A stretch of DNA of 64,000 bases from Bacteroidales bacterium (GTDB lineage: Bacteria > Bacteroidota > Bacteroidia > Bacteroidales > M50B96). The position numbers were made by a program, and so were the translations under genes. Below, piece after piece: positions 17,205 through 24,919 of this stretch. Within the stretch, counting starts at the first letter, position 1. Each line of letters begins with the position of its first letter. The notes under the pieces are model-generated. The model searched no databases and was not told where the DNA came from. It saw nothing but the letters and a program-made list of their open reading frames with translations. The stretch spans positions 1-64,000 of the forward strand of contig JAGYLP010000006.1 of the NCBI GenBank assembly GCA_018401015.1, in the 5' to 3' direction.

Positions 17205-17391
17205 TCAATGGACCTAAAACATGACCAAACATGTGTAGCACCTGATTGACCTTTGACAGGCTGAGGTTTTCTTTGCCTTGTTCAATCTTTCGAATAACCG
17301 TAAGCGCAACCCCAGCCTTTTCAGCAAATTCCTCCTGGGTTAGGCCTAATTGCTTTCTTTTCGTTTTTACAAAGTCTGATAATTCACTCAT
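17176..17391 (-). CDS. hipB: HipB-like HTH antitoxin/repressor
   Basis: A 71-residue xre-type helix-turn-helix protein (VKTKRKQLGLTQEEFAEKAGVALTVIRKIEQGK). The ATG at 17391 (MSELSDF) was chosen over the longer ORF-track start, because the longer form would begin inside an operator-like repeat and adds a non-family hydrophobic leader. As first gene of the hipBST operon it is expected to bind the palindromes just upstream and repress the operon. Three evenly spaced TATATG sites there support autoregulation. Confidence 0.88.
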   Translation of the reverse strand: MSELSDFVKTKRKQLGLTQEEFAEKAGVALTVIRKIEQGKENLSLSKVNQVLHMFGHVLGPLNESHATRNS

Positions 17392-17393
17392 AT

Positions 17394-17411
17394 TATATGT
17401 ATTTACATACA
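17394..17411. promoter_or_regulatory. hip operator-like palindrome 1
   Basis: Contains TATGTA-TT-TACATA, a perfect inverted repeat, starting two bases upstream of the hipB start codon. It aligns with the two further copies at exactly 40-base steps. Proposed HipB binding site. Confidence 0.65.
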
Positions 17412-17433
17412 AAAATAGCAAAATCGCCGATAC

Positions 17434-17451
17434 TATATGCAATTACGTATA
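17434..17451. promoter_or_regulatory. hip operator-like palindrome 2
   Basis: TATATGCAATTACGTATA, near-palindrome sharing TATATG-N6-CRTATA with site 1, exactly 40 bases further upstream of hipB. Proposed HipB site. Confidence 0.65.
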
Positions 17452-17472
17452 AAAAAGATTCGACCCCCACTT

Positions 17473-17665
17473 TTATATGCAATTGGATATAATTTTCAAA
17501 ATCGATATAAAATTTCCCTCGGCTATGAAACTCTCATTCCAGGCAGTTTTAAAATCTGCAAGCGCTTCTTTTTCAATGGGCATGTTGTCTTTAATGGTCT
17601 TCTCTACTTACAGCGGAATATTCAGGTTGAAGTCGTTTCCCTTCCGATTCTTCAGACAACCGGTT
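17473..17665 (-). pseudogene. Probable decayed 3' end of type I restriction methylase hsdM
   Basis: Read on the minus strand, one frame gives KGNDFNLNIPL, a stop, then VEKTIKDNMPIEKEALADFKTAWNESF in the same frame. This resembles the C-terminal end of type I restriction DNA methylases, which typically has a YNLNIPxYV segment; the stop sits where the tyrosine is expected. Nothing recognisable as the rest of hsdM, hsdS or hsdR is nearby. The fragment lies directly upstream of hipBST, suggesting that module now occupies a former restriction locus. Identification is from memory of the family and should be checked by search. Confidence 0.5.
17474..17491. promoter_or_regulatory. hip operator-like palindrome 3
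   Basis: TATATGCAATTGGATATA, with a CAATTG centre and TATAT/ATATA arms, again 40 bases beyond site 2. It overlaps the last codons of the hsdM remnant. Proposed HipB site. Confidence 0.62.
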
Positions 17666-17669
17666 TATT

Positions 17670-17717
17670 GGTGAACTTTTAATTGATAATAGTGGTGAAC
17701 TTTCAATGGTAATCTAC
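17670..17717 (+). repeat. Two tandem GGTGAACTTT units (24-bp period)
   Basis: GGTGAACTTTTAATTGATAA at 17670 and GGTGAACTTTCAATGGTAA at 17694. The arrangement resembles the repeated terminal sites of IS21-type elements in Bacteroidota, but no transposase is present. Possibly an element scar at the break in hsdM. Confidence 0.4.
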
Positions 17718-17935
17718 ACATTTCATTACCTATTGATGTCGTTTTAAATCCTGTTCAAATTTGCAAATCAAATAGCTCAAATTGTTTGCTGACTGTTATT
17801 TTAACATGGCTGATAGCGGTCACGTTGATGAAACGTTTGGCATTTCGAAGCACTTTCCAATTAAGTCACACCTATTTTTGACACGACCTGAAATATTTAC
17901 TAAACCACTGATTGGCTGGAAGGGTAATTGGTTGG

Positions 17936-18143
17936 TTTTACTACAAAGGTTTCGTCCCTACGGGACTGATTTGAGTCTTTCAACGAATCATTTTTTTTCA
18001 AAGGTTTGGCCCCAGGGAGATCGCTCCTGAGCCACACGACTCATCATTTTTACCTTATTGATTTTGTTTTGCCTTGCTCTGTGAAAAGTTCTTCCTTTTA
18101 CTACAAGGTTTCCTCCCGGCTGGACTTCACCTGAACCACACAC
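17936..18143 (+). repeat. Three diverged copies of a dispersed intergenic repeat
   Basis: Copies begin near 17936 (TTTTACTACAAAGGTTTCGT), 17994 (TTTTTTCAAAGGTTTGGCCC) and 18094 (TTTTACTACAAGGTTTCCTC). Each has an A/T-rich lead, then ACAAAGGTTT and a small palindrome such as TCCCTACGGGA. Similar units are scattered in many Bacteroidota genomes. No gene is seen between 17718 and 18491. Confidence 0.6.
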
Positions 18144-18491
18144 CTTAGATTACAGCAACAATCTTGCGGGACATTTTCCCCACCTTTTAAACCTGCCAAA
18201 TCCGTCTGAAAATCCATAAATAAAATCCAATAAAACCCATATTTCTTACGAATTACTTGGACATTTTAAAACCAATCCTGTCGATACTGAAGATATTGGA
18301 ATTTATTCAGACGCGGTAGGCCGAATGCTTACTAATCTAACTCGAAACTGACTTTAGTTGGGAAAAACCTATCTGCCTCGTGCTCAGTTCTAATTACTCT
18401 ATACTGCCATGTGAGTTTTGAGTTTTGAGTAGGAACACTGGTCGGAAAAGAGCTTGCAACCTCTTGCTCATTACTCTTGCTCCAAACCGCT
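18144..18491. other. Gene-free spacer
   Basis: No credible coding region, hairpin terminator or RNA was found. A short GAGTTTTGAGTTTTGAG run near 18413 is the only visible repeat. Confidence 0.6.
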
Positions 18492-18566
18492 TGGTGATCT
18501 CGGCGGGAATCGAACCCACATCGTCGGAACCGGAATCCGATATTCTATCCATTGAACTACGAGACC
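18492..18566 (-). tRNA. tRNA-Arg (CCG)
   Basis: The minus strand folds into a cloverleaf: acceptor GGTCTCG with CGAGATC, anticodon stem TCGGA/TCCGA with loop TTCCGGT (anticodon CCG, reading CGG), and a T-arm containing GGTTCGATTCC. The discriminator A is followed by an encoded CCA. A TACTTTTG promoter box lies 14 bases upstream. Confidence 0.93.
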
Positions 18567-18579
18567 TTCATTGGTGGCG

Positions 18580-18587
18580 CAAAAGTA
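18580..18587 (-). promoter_or_regulatory. Minus-7 box for tRNA-Arg
   Basis: TACTTTTG on the minus strand, an exact TAnnTTTG match, 13 bases before the tRNA 5' end. No clear minus-33 TTG. Confidence 0.6.
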
Positions 18588-18614
18588 ATATTCTTTGGGG
18601 AAATTTGTATCGCT

Positions 18615-19667
18615 CTATTCCTTTAATAGCCAAATATCAGGCTTAATCTGAGTTCGTAAAGTGGATAAACGACGCAAAGCATCGGATTTATCACTATGTG
18701 ACTCAACACAAACCCGAAAACGACCGTTAGGAGCAGAACGCAACTCGGCTTGATAACCCTTGTTTTGCAATCGATTCACGAATCGCAATGCGGGTTCTTC
18801 CTGAGCATAAGAGGCTGCCACCAAATAATACCGTGGCGTTAACTCCAAATCCTTTTCCTGAGTAACTTGAAGCGCTTGTTGTGTTGCCGCGAAGTCGGCG
18901 CTCAATGAATCAAGTATATCATGCGCTTCTAACTGTATGTCGGCCAGGGACAAAGCTACCTCCGAGACTGAAAAAGGACTATGATGGGTATAGGTAGCGA
19001 CGGTTAAGGAAGTCGATGCTTTTACTCGCTCCAAAGGAACTTCCGATTCCTTCAGGCTAATGGTCGTACTTTGTTTCCAAAGCGAAGAGATTCCGATGCG
19101 GGCTAGACCTTGTTCCGCACTTTGGGGTAACTGAAGAGAAAAGAGGGCTAATCCCAACACGATTGGTGTGAGCATCAGGGTACGTGTGGCAATTTTTCGA
19201 TAATCGTATTTTCTAACCACAACCCCCGTTGAATGTTTCAAGGGTTTTACCGGTCGCAAATAAAAGGAGGTAAGGCCATAGGAATAGAGGTCGAAATTGG
19301 CCTCGGAATCGGCTTCAAACTGCCAATTGCCTTGAGCATCTTCCGTAAAAATGCCGAGCTGATCCAAAGCAACATTGCCTTCGTCGCGTAAGCGAAAAAC
19401 TAACTCTTGCCTAAATTTCTCTATTTCACGAGCGGCCTCGGCATAGCTTATATTTAAAAGCGTAGCAAGGCTATGTTGGAGCAAGCCATCATTTTTTTGT
19501 AGCTGGATATTGAATTGAATCTGTTTACGAGGAGGAGCATAGGAATGTTGCGCGCGCTGAACAATCGCCGGTTGGGAAAAAGCTACAAAAGCGCCCATTT
19601 GGGGTACAATCACCAAGTCGTGATAATACAATAACTGCCGAATCGTTGCTACTACCTGTAAATTCAA
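18615..19667 (-). CDS. HU-CCDC81/SPOR domain protein
   Basis: A 350-residue membrane protein. The N-terminal half has the HU-like CCDC81-type fold found in Bacteroidota (VATIRQLLYYHDLVIVPQMGAFVA). One membrane segment follows near residues 165-185 (LTPIVLGLALFSLQL). The C-terminal 75 residues form a SPOR domain (YYLVAASYAQEEPALRFVNRLQ), which binds denuded peptidoglycan at division sites. The topology suggests a cytoplasmic HU domain and a periplasmic SPOR domain, linking nucleoid-like folds to the cell wall. The partner is unknown. Confidence 0.85.
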   Translation of the reverse strand: MNLQVVATIRQLLYYHDLVIVPQMGAFVAFSQPAIVQRAQHSYAPPRKQIQFNIQLQKNDGLLQHSLATLLNISYAEAAREIEKFRQELVFRLRDEGNVALDQLGIFTEDAQGNWQFEADSEANFDLYSYGLTSFYLRPVKPLKHSTGVVVRKYDYRKIATRTLMLTPIVLGLALFSLQLPQSAEQGLARIGISSLWKQSTTISLKESEVPLERVKASTSLTVATYTHHSPFSVSEVALSLADIQLEAHDILDSLSADFAATQQALQVTQEKDLELTPRYYLVAASYAQEEPALRFVNRLQNKGYQAELRSAPNGRFRVCVESHSDKSDALRRLSTLRTQIKPDIWLLKE

Positions 19668-19811
19668 AATCGCTCGTTGTTTAATGTCAGGAACAAAAAT
19701 AAAGCTTTCGTCTGCCTTTCATACCTACCTGATGGACGAAGTTATTAACCAGAAACCAAATCCCTGTTGAAAACCTGTTAATAAATCGCCACGCTTCTTG
19801 CTAAGAGGCTG

Positions 19812-19860
19812 TAAAAGAATACCCCGAAGCAGATTCTGAAAACCTTGCCCCGGGGTATTC
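19812..19860 (-). terminator. Terminator after the endonuclease I gene
   Basis: GAATACCCCG and CGGGGTATTC form a 10-bp stem around a loop of about 23 bases, followed on the minus strand by TTTTAC. It lies 22 bases past the stop. Confidence 0.65.
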
Positions 19861-19881
19861 GAGTGCTGTGAAATAAACCTC

Positions 19882-22053
19882 TTATTCTTTAACGAGCACG
19901 CGTTGGAAGAGGCCTTCCGACTGCTCTAGTCGTAAGAAATAAACACCGGCCGACTCCGCTTGAATATCCATCGAGTGCAATTCCTGTCCATTAGCCACAC
20001 GGCTGTAAACAAGCTGCCCCTGAGCATTATACAACTGTATTTGCACAATTCCTGGAACCGATGACAAATCGATTTGAAAGAGTCCGTTTCCGGGATTTGG
20101 ATAAATTCGGGCGGGTAATTCATCCACTTCCGATGCATTTAAGTAACTAAAACTAAAGCTTCCTTCGGTGAGCATATTGCCACTTAGGTCCGATAGATTT
20201 TGAACCGTGAGGGTGTAATCTCCTCCATTCAGGTTTTCAACTCCCAGAATGACGCGTTTCTTATCGAAGGCATGCTGCGCCGCCGAAGTAATCACCACCC
20301 CGTTATCGATAGCATAATTCGCCAAAGTGGACGAAGAGGCAGCTTCCAAATCTTCGTTGAAATAAACGTAAATCAGATTAGCCGATAAAGGTTCTACATT
20401 GAGAATGAAAGGCGGTTCTTCGTCGGTTCCGGCTTCGACATCGTCCGGACCGCGCAACTCAATTTTGAATTGATCGAAATCGTAATTCAACACGCCCATG
20501 ATGTCGTAATACTCCCCAATTACGTATGGATAAGAGTAGATGGCCGAGTTATGAATGAGGGCATCGCCGGTTCCATCGTTAACAATCCACATTCCAAAGG
20601 CTGTATCGCGCACGCACTGAGCATTGATTACTTTCACAAAGACACTTTCCCACTGCTCATCTTCGGTAGCTCCGGTTTGCAAAATAACCGGATCGGGCAA
20701 GGGATTATTCGACGAAATAAAAAACACATCGCTTACGGAGGTAATCTCCGTTTTACCGTAGTATTCAATCACTTCGCCGGTTACGATTAAGCTATCTCCC
20801 ATATTAGGAAAATAACCGGAGTTATAAACATACACTCCCGACCAGGGCCCATCGCCTTCCTGAAGGAAGAAATCGGCTCCAAATGCGCCGGTTACAATTC
20901 CTGCTACCGATACATTTTGTCCTACCATTGGCGAAGAAGCTGCTTGTCCCTGTACTTGCTGAATGGGTGTAATTGTTCCGGAGAAAGGATAGTTTGCCAC
21001 ATCGTACCAGGCACGGTAATAATTCGTATCGGTACCGTTCGAAGCCACTATCATCATATACACCCGCTCGTTGGCATCTTGCCCGGGGATTTCAGCTTGC
21101 CATGAGCTTCCGACAGAAACCATAGGAATAACCTGCGACATATCGTAGTAACTCGTTCCCCAATAAAGGTCGGCCGACTGAATGAGCCCGGAAGAAGGAA
21201 TGATATCGGCAGTCACCATAACGGGATCGAGCGGTTGAGGTTCGGTCGGATTGAGCTGAGCCGGATTAAACTGAATGGGATTAACGGTAGCATTATTCCA
21301 GATTAAATCGACCAATTCGGGATAATCGATAAAGGGATTGCGGTTTTTCTGCCAGCGATGAATCACATCGTTGCGTCGGCGCTCGAAAGCATCGGGCGGA
21401 TCTTGCTGATGCCACTGCAACAAGGTCGATAATTTCCCATGTTGTGGCAAGGGAAAGGTATTTATTTGATCAACCGCAGTGAGGTCGAGTTCTCCGTTGG
21501 TTCCTTCGTAACGGACATCCATGTATAGGATGGTTCGGGCCACATCGCCTTTCACTTCGTCGCGTGGTTCCCAGGTCGAGGTAGTTGAGTAGCAACCGGT
21601 GGGAATACCATTGTCGTAGTATTCGTTTCCCCCTTCGTCGAAATCTTTGTATGACCGAGCATTATTGACGGAATTATCGACCGGACGCAGAGCGTGTGCA
21701 TCGGTTCCTGCTCCGGGATCGGTACCAAAATCGCCATGCGATTTAGCCCACACGTGTTCCCGATTCCAGTAATCGAGCGAATCGATGCTGGAGGCGAAAT
21801 TAGCTTTGGGTATCGACCAGCCGGTATAAAAAAGGATGATGTTATCGTCGTTAGCCGGATCTTCGTCGGAATCGCGAAGGATTTGTTTCACAGTTGAATA
21901 CTGAAATTCCTGATGTTCGTTGATTACTTCGTGAAGTGCTGCTTTTAAAGCAGTTCCATTCAGGTTTTGAATAGACTCATAATAACTAAGAGGCTGAGCT
22001 TGAATAGCCAGACCCAATAAGCCGAATAAACCGGCTAAAAACCATTTACGCAT
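19882..22053 (-). CDS. Secreted endonuclease I with OB-like, Ig-like and T9SS domains
   Basis: A 723-residue exported nuclease. After a signal peptide (about 1-20) comes an endonuclease I (EndA/NucM) domain with the catalytic NREHVWAKSHG motif near residue 95 and DAHALRP. A nucleic-acid-binding OB-like module (VSVAGIVTGAFGADFFLQEG) sits around 390-500, then an Ig-like SbsA-type module, and finally a T9SS sorting domain (RIYPNPGNGLFQIDLS). It likely degrades extracellular DNA for nutrients. It starts 10 bases after the TonB receptor stop, so the two probably form an operon for scavenging; the receptor's ligand is not proven. Confidence 0.9.
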   Translation of the reverse strand: MRKWFLAGLFGLLGLAIQAQPLSYYESIQNLNGTALKAALHEVINEHQEFQYSTVKQILRDSDEDPANDDNIILFYTGWSIPKANFASSIDSLDYWNREHVWAKSHGDFGTDPGAGTDAHALRPVDNSVNNARSYKDFDEGGNEYYDNGIPTGCYSTTSTWEPRDEVKGDVARTILYMDVRYEGTNGELDLTAVDQINTFPLPQHGKLSTLLQWHQQDPPDAFERRRNDVIHRWQKNRNPFIDYPELVDLIWNNATVNPIQFNPAQLNPTEPQPLDPVMVTADIIPSSGLIQSADLYWGTSYYDMSQVIPMVSVGSSWQAEIPGQDANERVYMMIVASNGTDTNYYRAWYDVANYPFSGTITPIQQVQGQAASSPMVGQNVSVAGIVTGAFGADFFLQEGDGPWSGVYVYNSGYFPNMGDSLIVTGEVIEYYGKTEITSVSDVFFISSNNPLPDPVILQTGATEDEQWESVFVKVINAQCVRDTAFGMWIVNDGTGDALIHNSAIYSYPYVIGEYYDIMGVLNYDFDQFKIELRGPDDVEAGTDEEPPFILNVEPLSANLIYVYFNEDLEAASSSTLANYAIDNGVVITSAAQHAFDKKRVILGVENLNGGDYTLTVQNLSDLSGNMLTEGSFSFSYLNASEVDELPARIYPNPGNGLFQIDLSSVPGIVQIQLYNAQGQLVYSRVANGQELHSMDIQAESAGVYFLRLEQSEGLFQRVLVKE

Positions 22054-22063
22054 TTCTTCTTCC

Positions 22064-24772
22064 TTAAAAATTAATTGAAAATGAAGTATTTACTCGTGTT
22101 CCTAAACCCAAGAAGACCGAAGCTGAGCTCGCATCAAAGTTATTGGGAGACTGCTGATAGATGTATTGATCGTTATTGAGGGCATCGGAGATGTAAACGG
22201 TATTCAGCGCATTGAGCACCGAAACCCGGAAGCTCATCCGATAATCTTTCACAAAGAAAGTATAACCTGCATGCACATCGAGCAAACCGTAGGCAGGTAT
22301 TTGCCAGGAGTCACGAGGCGAACCATCTTCGTTAATAGCGGCACCTTGACCATTCAGGGTATTGGGAGAAAAATCGGAATAATACCGGTCGAAATAGATA
22401 TAACTGGCGTTGAGGTAAAGGCGTTTAATCGGTTCGTATCGAACACTGGCCATGAGCTGTGTTTGTGCAGCATCGCCAACGTGAACACCACGAGCATCGA
22501 AGTTGATGTATCCGTCTTGTTGCTCGGTGTTGCGTTCGTAAACCGGAACGCTATCTACTTGCGACTGATAAATCCAGTTCCCGATAGAGGCTAATCCTTG
22601 AAAAGAAAGCTGTTTCGAAACAAGGTAGATAAAATCGACCTCCACTCCCTGGTGCAATTGGTCAATTCCATTAACCCGGGCAATTAAATCCTGACCAATT
22701 TGGATATCGTTCATCGGTTTATCTTCCCATGAAGTATTGTAAATATTTACATTGTAACTAAAACGAGGCGATGCGTAGGAATATCCCAGTTCAACAGCCC
22801 GAACAATTTCGTTCGGAGTAGAAGCTCTGAATCGAGCTGCATAGCCATCGTAAATATAATTGGAAGCACGCACGCGCGACAAGAAGCCGACGTTCATGAA
22901 GAGATTGGAGCGAGCGGTAAGGTTATAATTGGCTCCAGCTTTCAAGGTATAGCTGGGTTTATATAACCAATCAGTCGAGCGTTGCGGATCGTCGGGCGTA
23001 CGGAAATAATCTTCTTTCTTGAAGGCTGAAACCGCTAGGCTGGCATTTCCAAAGAAACTCCAAACACCATCGGAATATTCCACCTGACCAAAACCTCCAC
23101 CCCAGTTTACCCAGGCATCGTCGAAATAATATACTTTGTCTCCTTCGAATTTCACAGCCGTGTCCTGATTAGCGTTAGCATAATCTACTGCATAATCACC
23201 TCCCAATAAATCGTAAATTTCCCGATAGTGCCGTCCTTTGTAAGAACGAGCATCAATACCTCCACTAATCGTAATCTCTTTCGACATTTGGTAATTGAAG
23301 GTCGATAAGAGTCCGTACCAAACATGCTCATTAACGTTCATAACCCGGTAGTTACTCGATTTGAAAAGAGTTGGACTATAGGCTAAATCGATGGCAGAAA
23401 ATCCGGTAGTACGACGGTTGGCATCGTAAAAAGCTTGCCAGTTAATTTGGCCTTCATCGTCGAGGTCTTCATCTTTCAACGAATTTTTGGTGCTGGTTCC
23501 CCCTCCGTTTCCGATGGAAAGGTAAAGCACATTGGAAACATAGAATTTATCGTTTACGGTCCAGAAATCGCGTAAACTGAACATGGGTTTGTGGTACTCG
23601 TTCAGGGTTGAACTCACTTTCCCCCGATTATGCAAGGTATCGTACACATAGTCGTATCCGCCGGTAAAGATATTATAGCTGGAATCGACCATTTCGCCCA
23701 GCTCCCAACGATCGAGGTAGCCCCAGTGTTGATTGTAGCGTATTCCCTGATCGATAATGCGAGGCAATGTATCGATTCCCAGGGAGGCAGCATAAGTGGT
23801 ATCGTAGGTTGCAACGGCACGTTTATAGGAACGTTGTCCGTGCGACTGAGGCGAGCCCATAGCCGAGAAGCTAATGATGTGATTTTTAATGCGTTTATCT
23901 ACTTTGAGATAGTAGAAAAAGGCTTTCGACCAGGTTTCATCGGCCCAGCCATCGCCCTCTTTGTAGGAAGTAGCCGCGGTTACCCCCCAACCATTGGCTA
24001 ATGGACCGGAGGTATAGCCGAGGGATGTACGCCAGCGTCCTTCGCTGTCGATTTCCTGTCGAATGGAGGTTTCTTTTTTATTCTCGATTCCTTTGGTGAT
24101 GATATTCATGGATCCACCCACGGCCGGAATCGTTAACTTGGAGGCCGATAAACCACGTTGAACCTGCATGGTACGAGTTACCATATCGAGTCCAAACCAG
24201 TTCGACCAATACACCCAACCATTTTCCATATCGTTTACCGGAATTCCGTCGAGCATAACGGCCACATTGCGTTGGTTAAAGCCTCGAATATTCACGCGTG
24301 CATCACCATCGCCACCTCCCTGTTGGGTTGCATACACTCCCGGGGTGGAATTAAGCACCATGGGTAAATCGCGATTACCCAGCTCCTCCTCAATTTTGGC
24401 GGGCTTGATATTGGTAAAAGCAACAGGGGTTTCCCGTTCGCGGGCCACGTCGGACACCACACTCACCTCGCCCAGCATTTGTGGTTCGAGGATGTACACC
24501 TGGTAAACATCTTTCGTGAGGCTAAGTTTTTTCACGATCGGTTCAAATCCAACGTAGGATACCTGCACTTGATAATCGCCCGCTGGTAATTCAATAGAGA
24601 ATTTCCCCTCGTAATCGGTAATGGTTCCACGTCCACCGCCCAGGAGAACATTCGCTCCGATGAGCGTTTCGCCGGTTTCCCGGTCTTTGACTAATCCTGA
24701 CAAGGTGAAATTTTGACCCCAAACTCCCATAGTTAGGACGAAAGACAGTATGAATACAAGTAATGATTTCAT
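22064..24772 (-). CDS. TonB-dependent receptor with carboxypeptidase-regulatory-like domain
   Basis: A 902-residue outer-membrane receptor. It has a signal peptide (ending GVWGQ), a CarboxypepD_reg-like domain (FTLSGLVKDRETGETLIGANV), a plug domain (DLPMVLNSTPGVYATQQGGG, with VNIRGFNQRNVAVMLDGIPVND) and a large beta-barrel ending in a terminal Phe. Such receptors import substrates too large for porins, using ExbB/ExbD/TonB energy. The downstream gene encodes a secreted DNase, which hints at, but does not prove, uptake of DNA breakdown products or phosphate sources. No SusD-like partner is next to it. Confidence 0.93.
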   Translation of the reverse strand: MKSLLVFILSFVLTMGVWGQNFTLSGLVKDRETGETLIGANVLLGGGRGTITDYEGKFSIELPAGDYQVQVSYVGFEPIVKKLSLTKDVYQVYILEPQMLGEVSVVSDVARERETPVAFTNIKPAKIEEELGNRDLPMVLNSTPGVYATQQGGGDGDARVNIRGFNQRNVAVMLDGIPVNDMENGWVYWSNWFGLDMVTRTMQVQRGLSASKLTIPAVGGSMNIITKGIENKKETSIRQEIDSEGRWRTSLGYTSGPLANGWGVTAATSYKEGDGWADETWSKAFFYYLKVDKRIKNHIISFSAMGSPQSHGQRSYKRAVATYDTTYAASLGIDTLPRIIDQGIRYNQHWGYLDRWELGEMVDSSYNIFTGGYDYVYDTLHNRGKVSSTLNEYHKPMFSLRDFWTVNDKFYVSNVLYLSIGNGGGTSTKNSLKDEDLDDEGQINWQAFYDANRRTTGFSAIDLAYSPTLFKSSNYRVMNVNEHVWYGLLSTFNYQMSKEITISGGIDARSYKGRHYREIYDLLGGDYAVDYANANQDTAVKFEGDKVYYFDDAWVNWGGGFGQVEYSDGVWSFFGNASLAVSAFKKEDYFRTPDDPQRSTDWLYKPSYTLKAGANYNLTARSNLFMNVGFLSRVRASNYIYDGYAARFRASTPNEIVRAVELGYSYASPRFSYNVNIYNTSWEDKPMNDIQIGQDLIARVNGIDQLHQGVEVDFIYLVSKQLSFQGLASIGNWIYQSQVDSVPVYERNTEQQDGYINFDARGVHVGDAAQTQLMASVRYEPIKRLYLNASYIYFDRYYSDFSPNTLNGQGAAINEDGSPRDSWQIPAYGLLDVHAGYTFFVKDYRMSFRVSVLNALNTVYISDALNNDQYIYQQSPNNFDASSASVFLGLGTRVNTSFSINF

Positions 24773-24851
24773 ATCGATTTAAGCTAATAGAGTGGTGAAA
24801 TTTAGGAGGATTCCTTATTGATTCAAAAGAATTTAACGAATGAGATTGCAC

Positions 24852-24892
24852 AAAAAAAGGTATCAGTTTCCTTTGTGAGACTGATACCTTTT
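24852..24892 (-). terminator. Terminator after the lamin-tail protein gene
   Basis: AAAAGGTATCAGT pairs with ACTGATACCTTTT over 13 bp around a 12-base loop, followed on the minus strand by a run of Ts. Located 28 bases past the stop at 24920. Confidence 0.85.
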
Positions 24893-24919
24893 AATTTGTT
24901 TAATGCTTGTATGTCAAGG

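Noticed and set aside
17437-18030. Plus-strand ORFs upstream of hipBST
   Set aside because: They run over the operator repeats, opposite the hsdM remnant and across dispersed repeats. None looks like a protein family.
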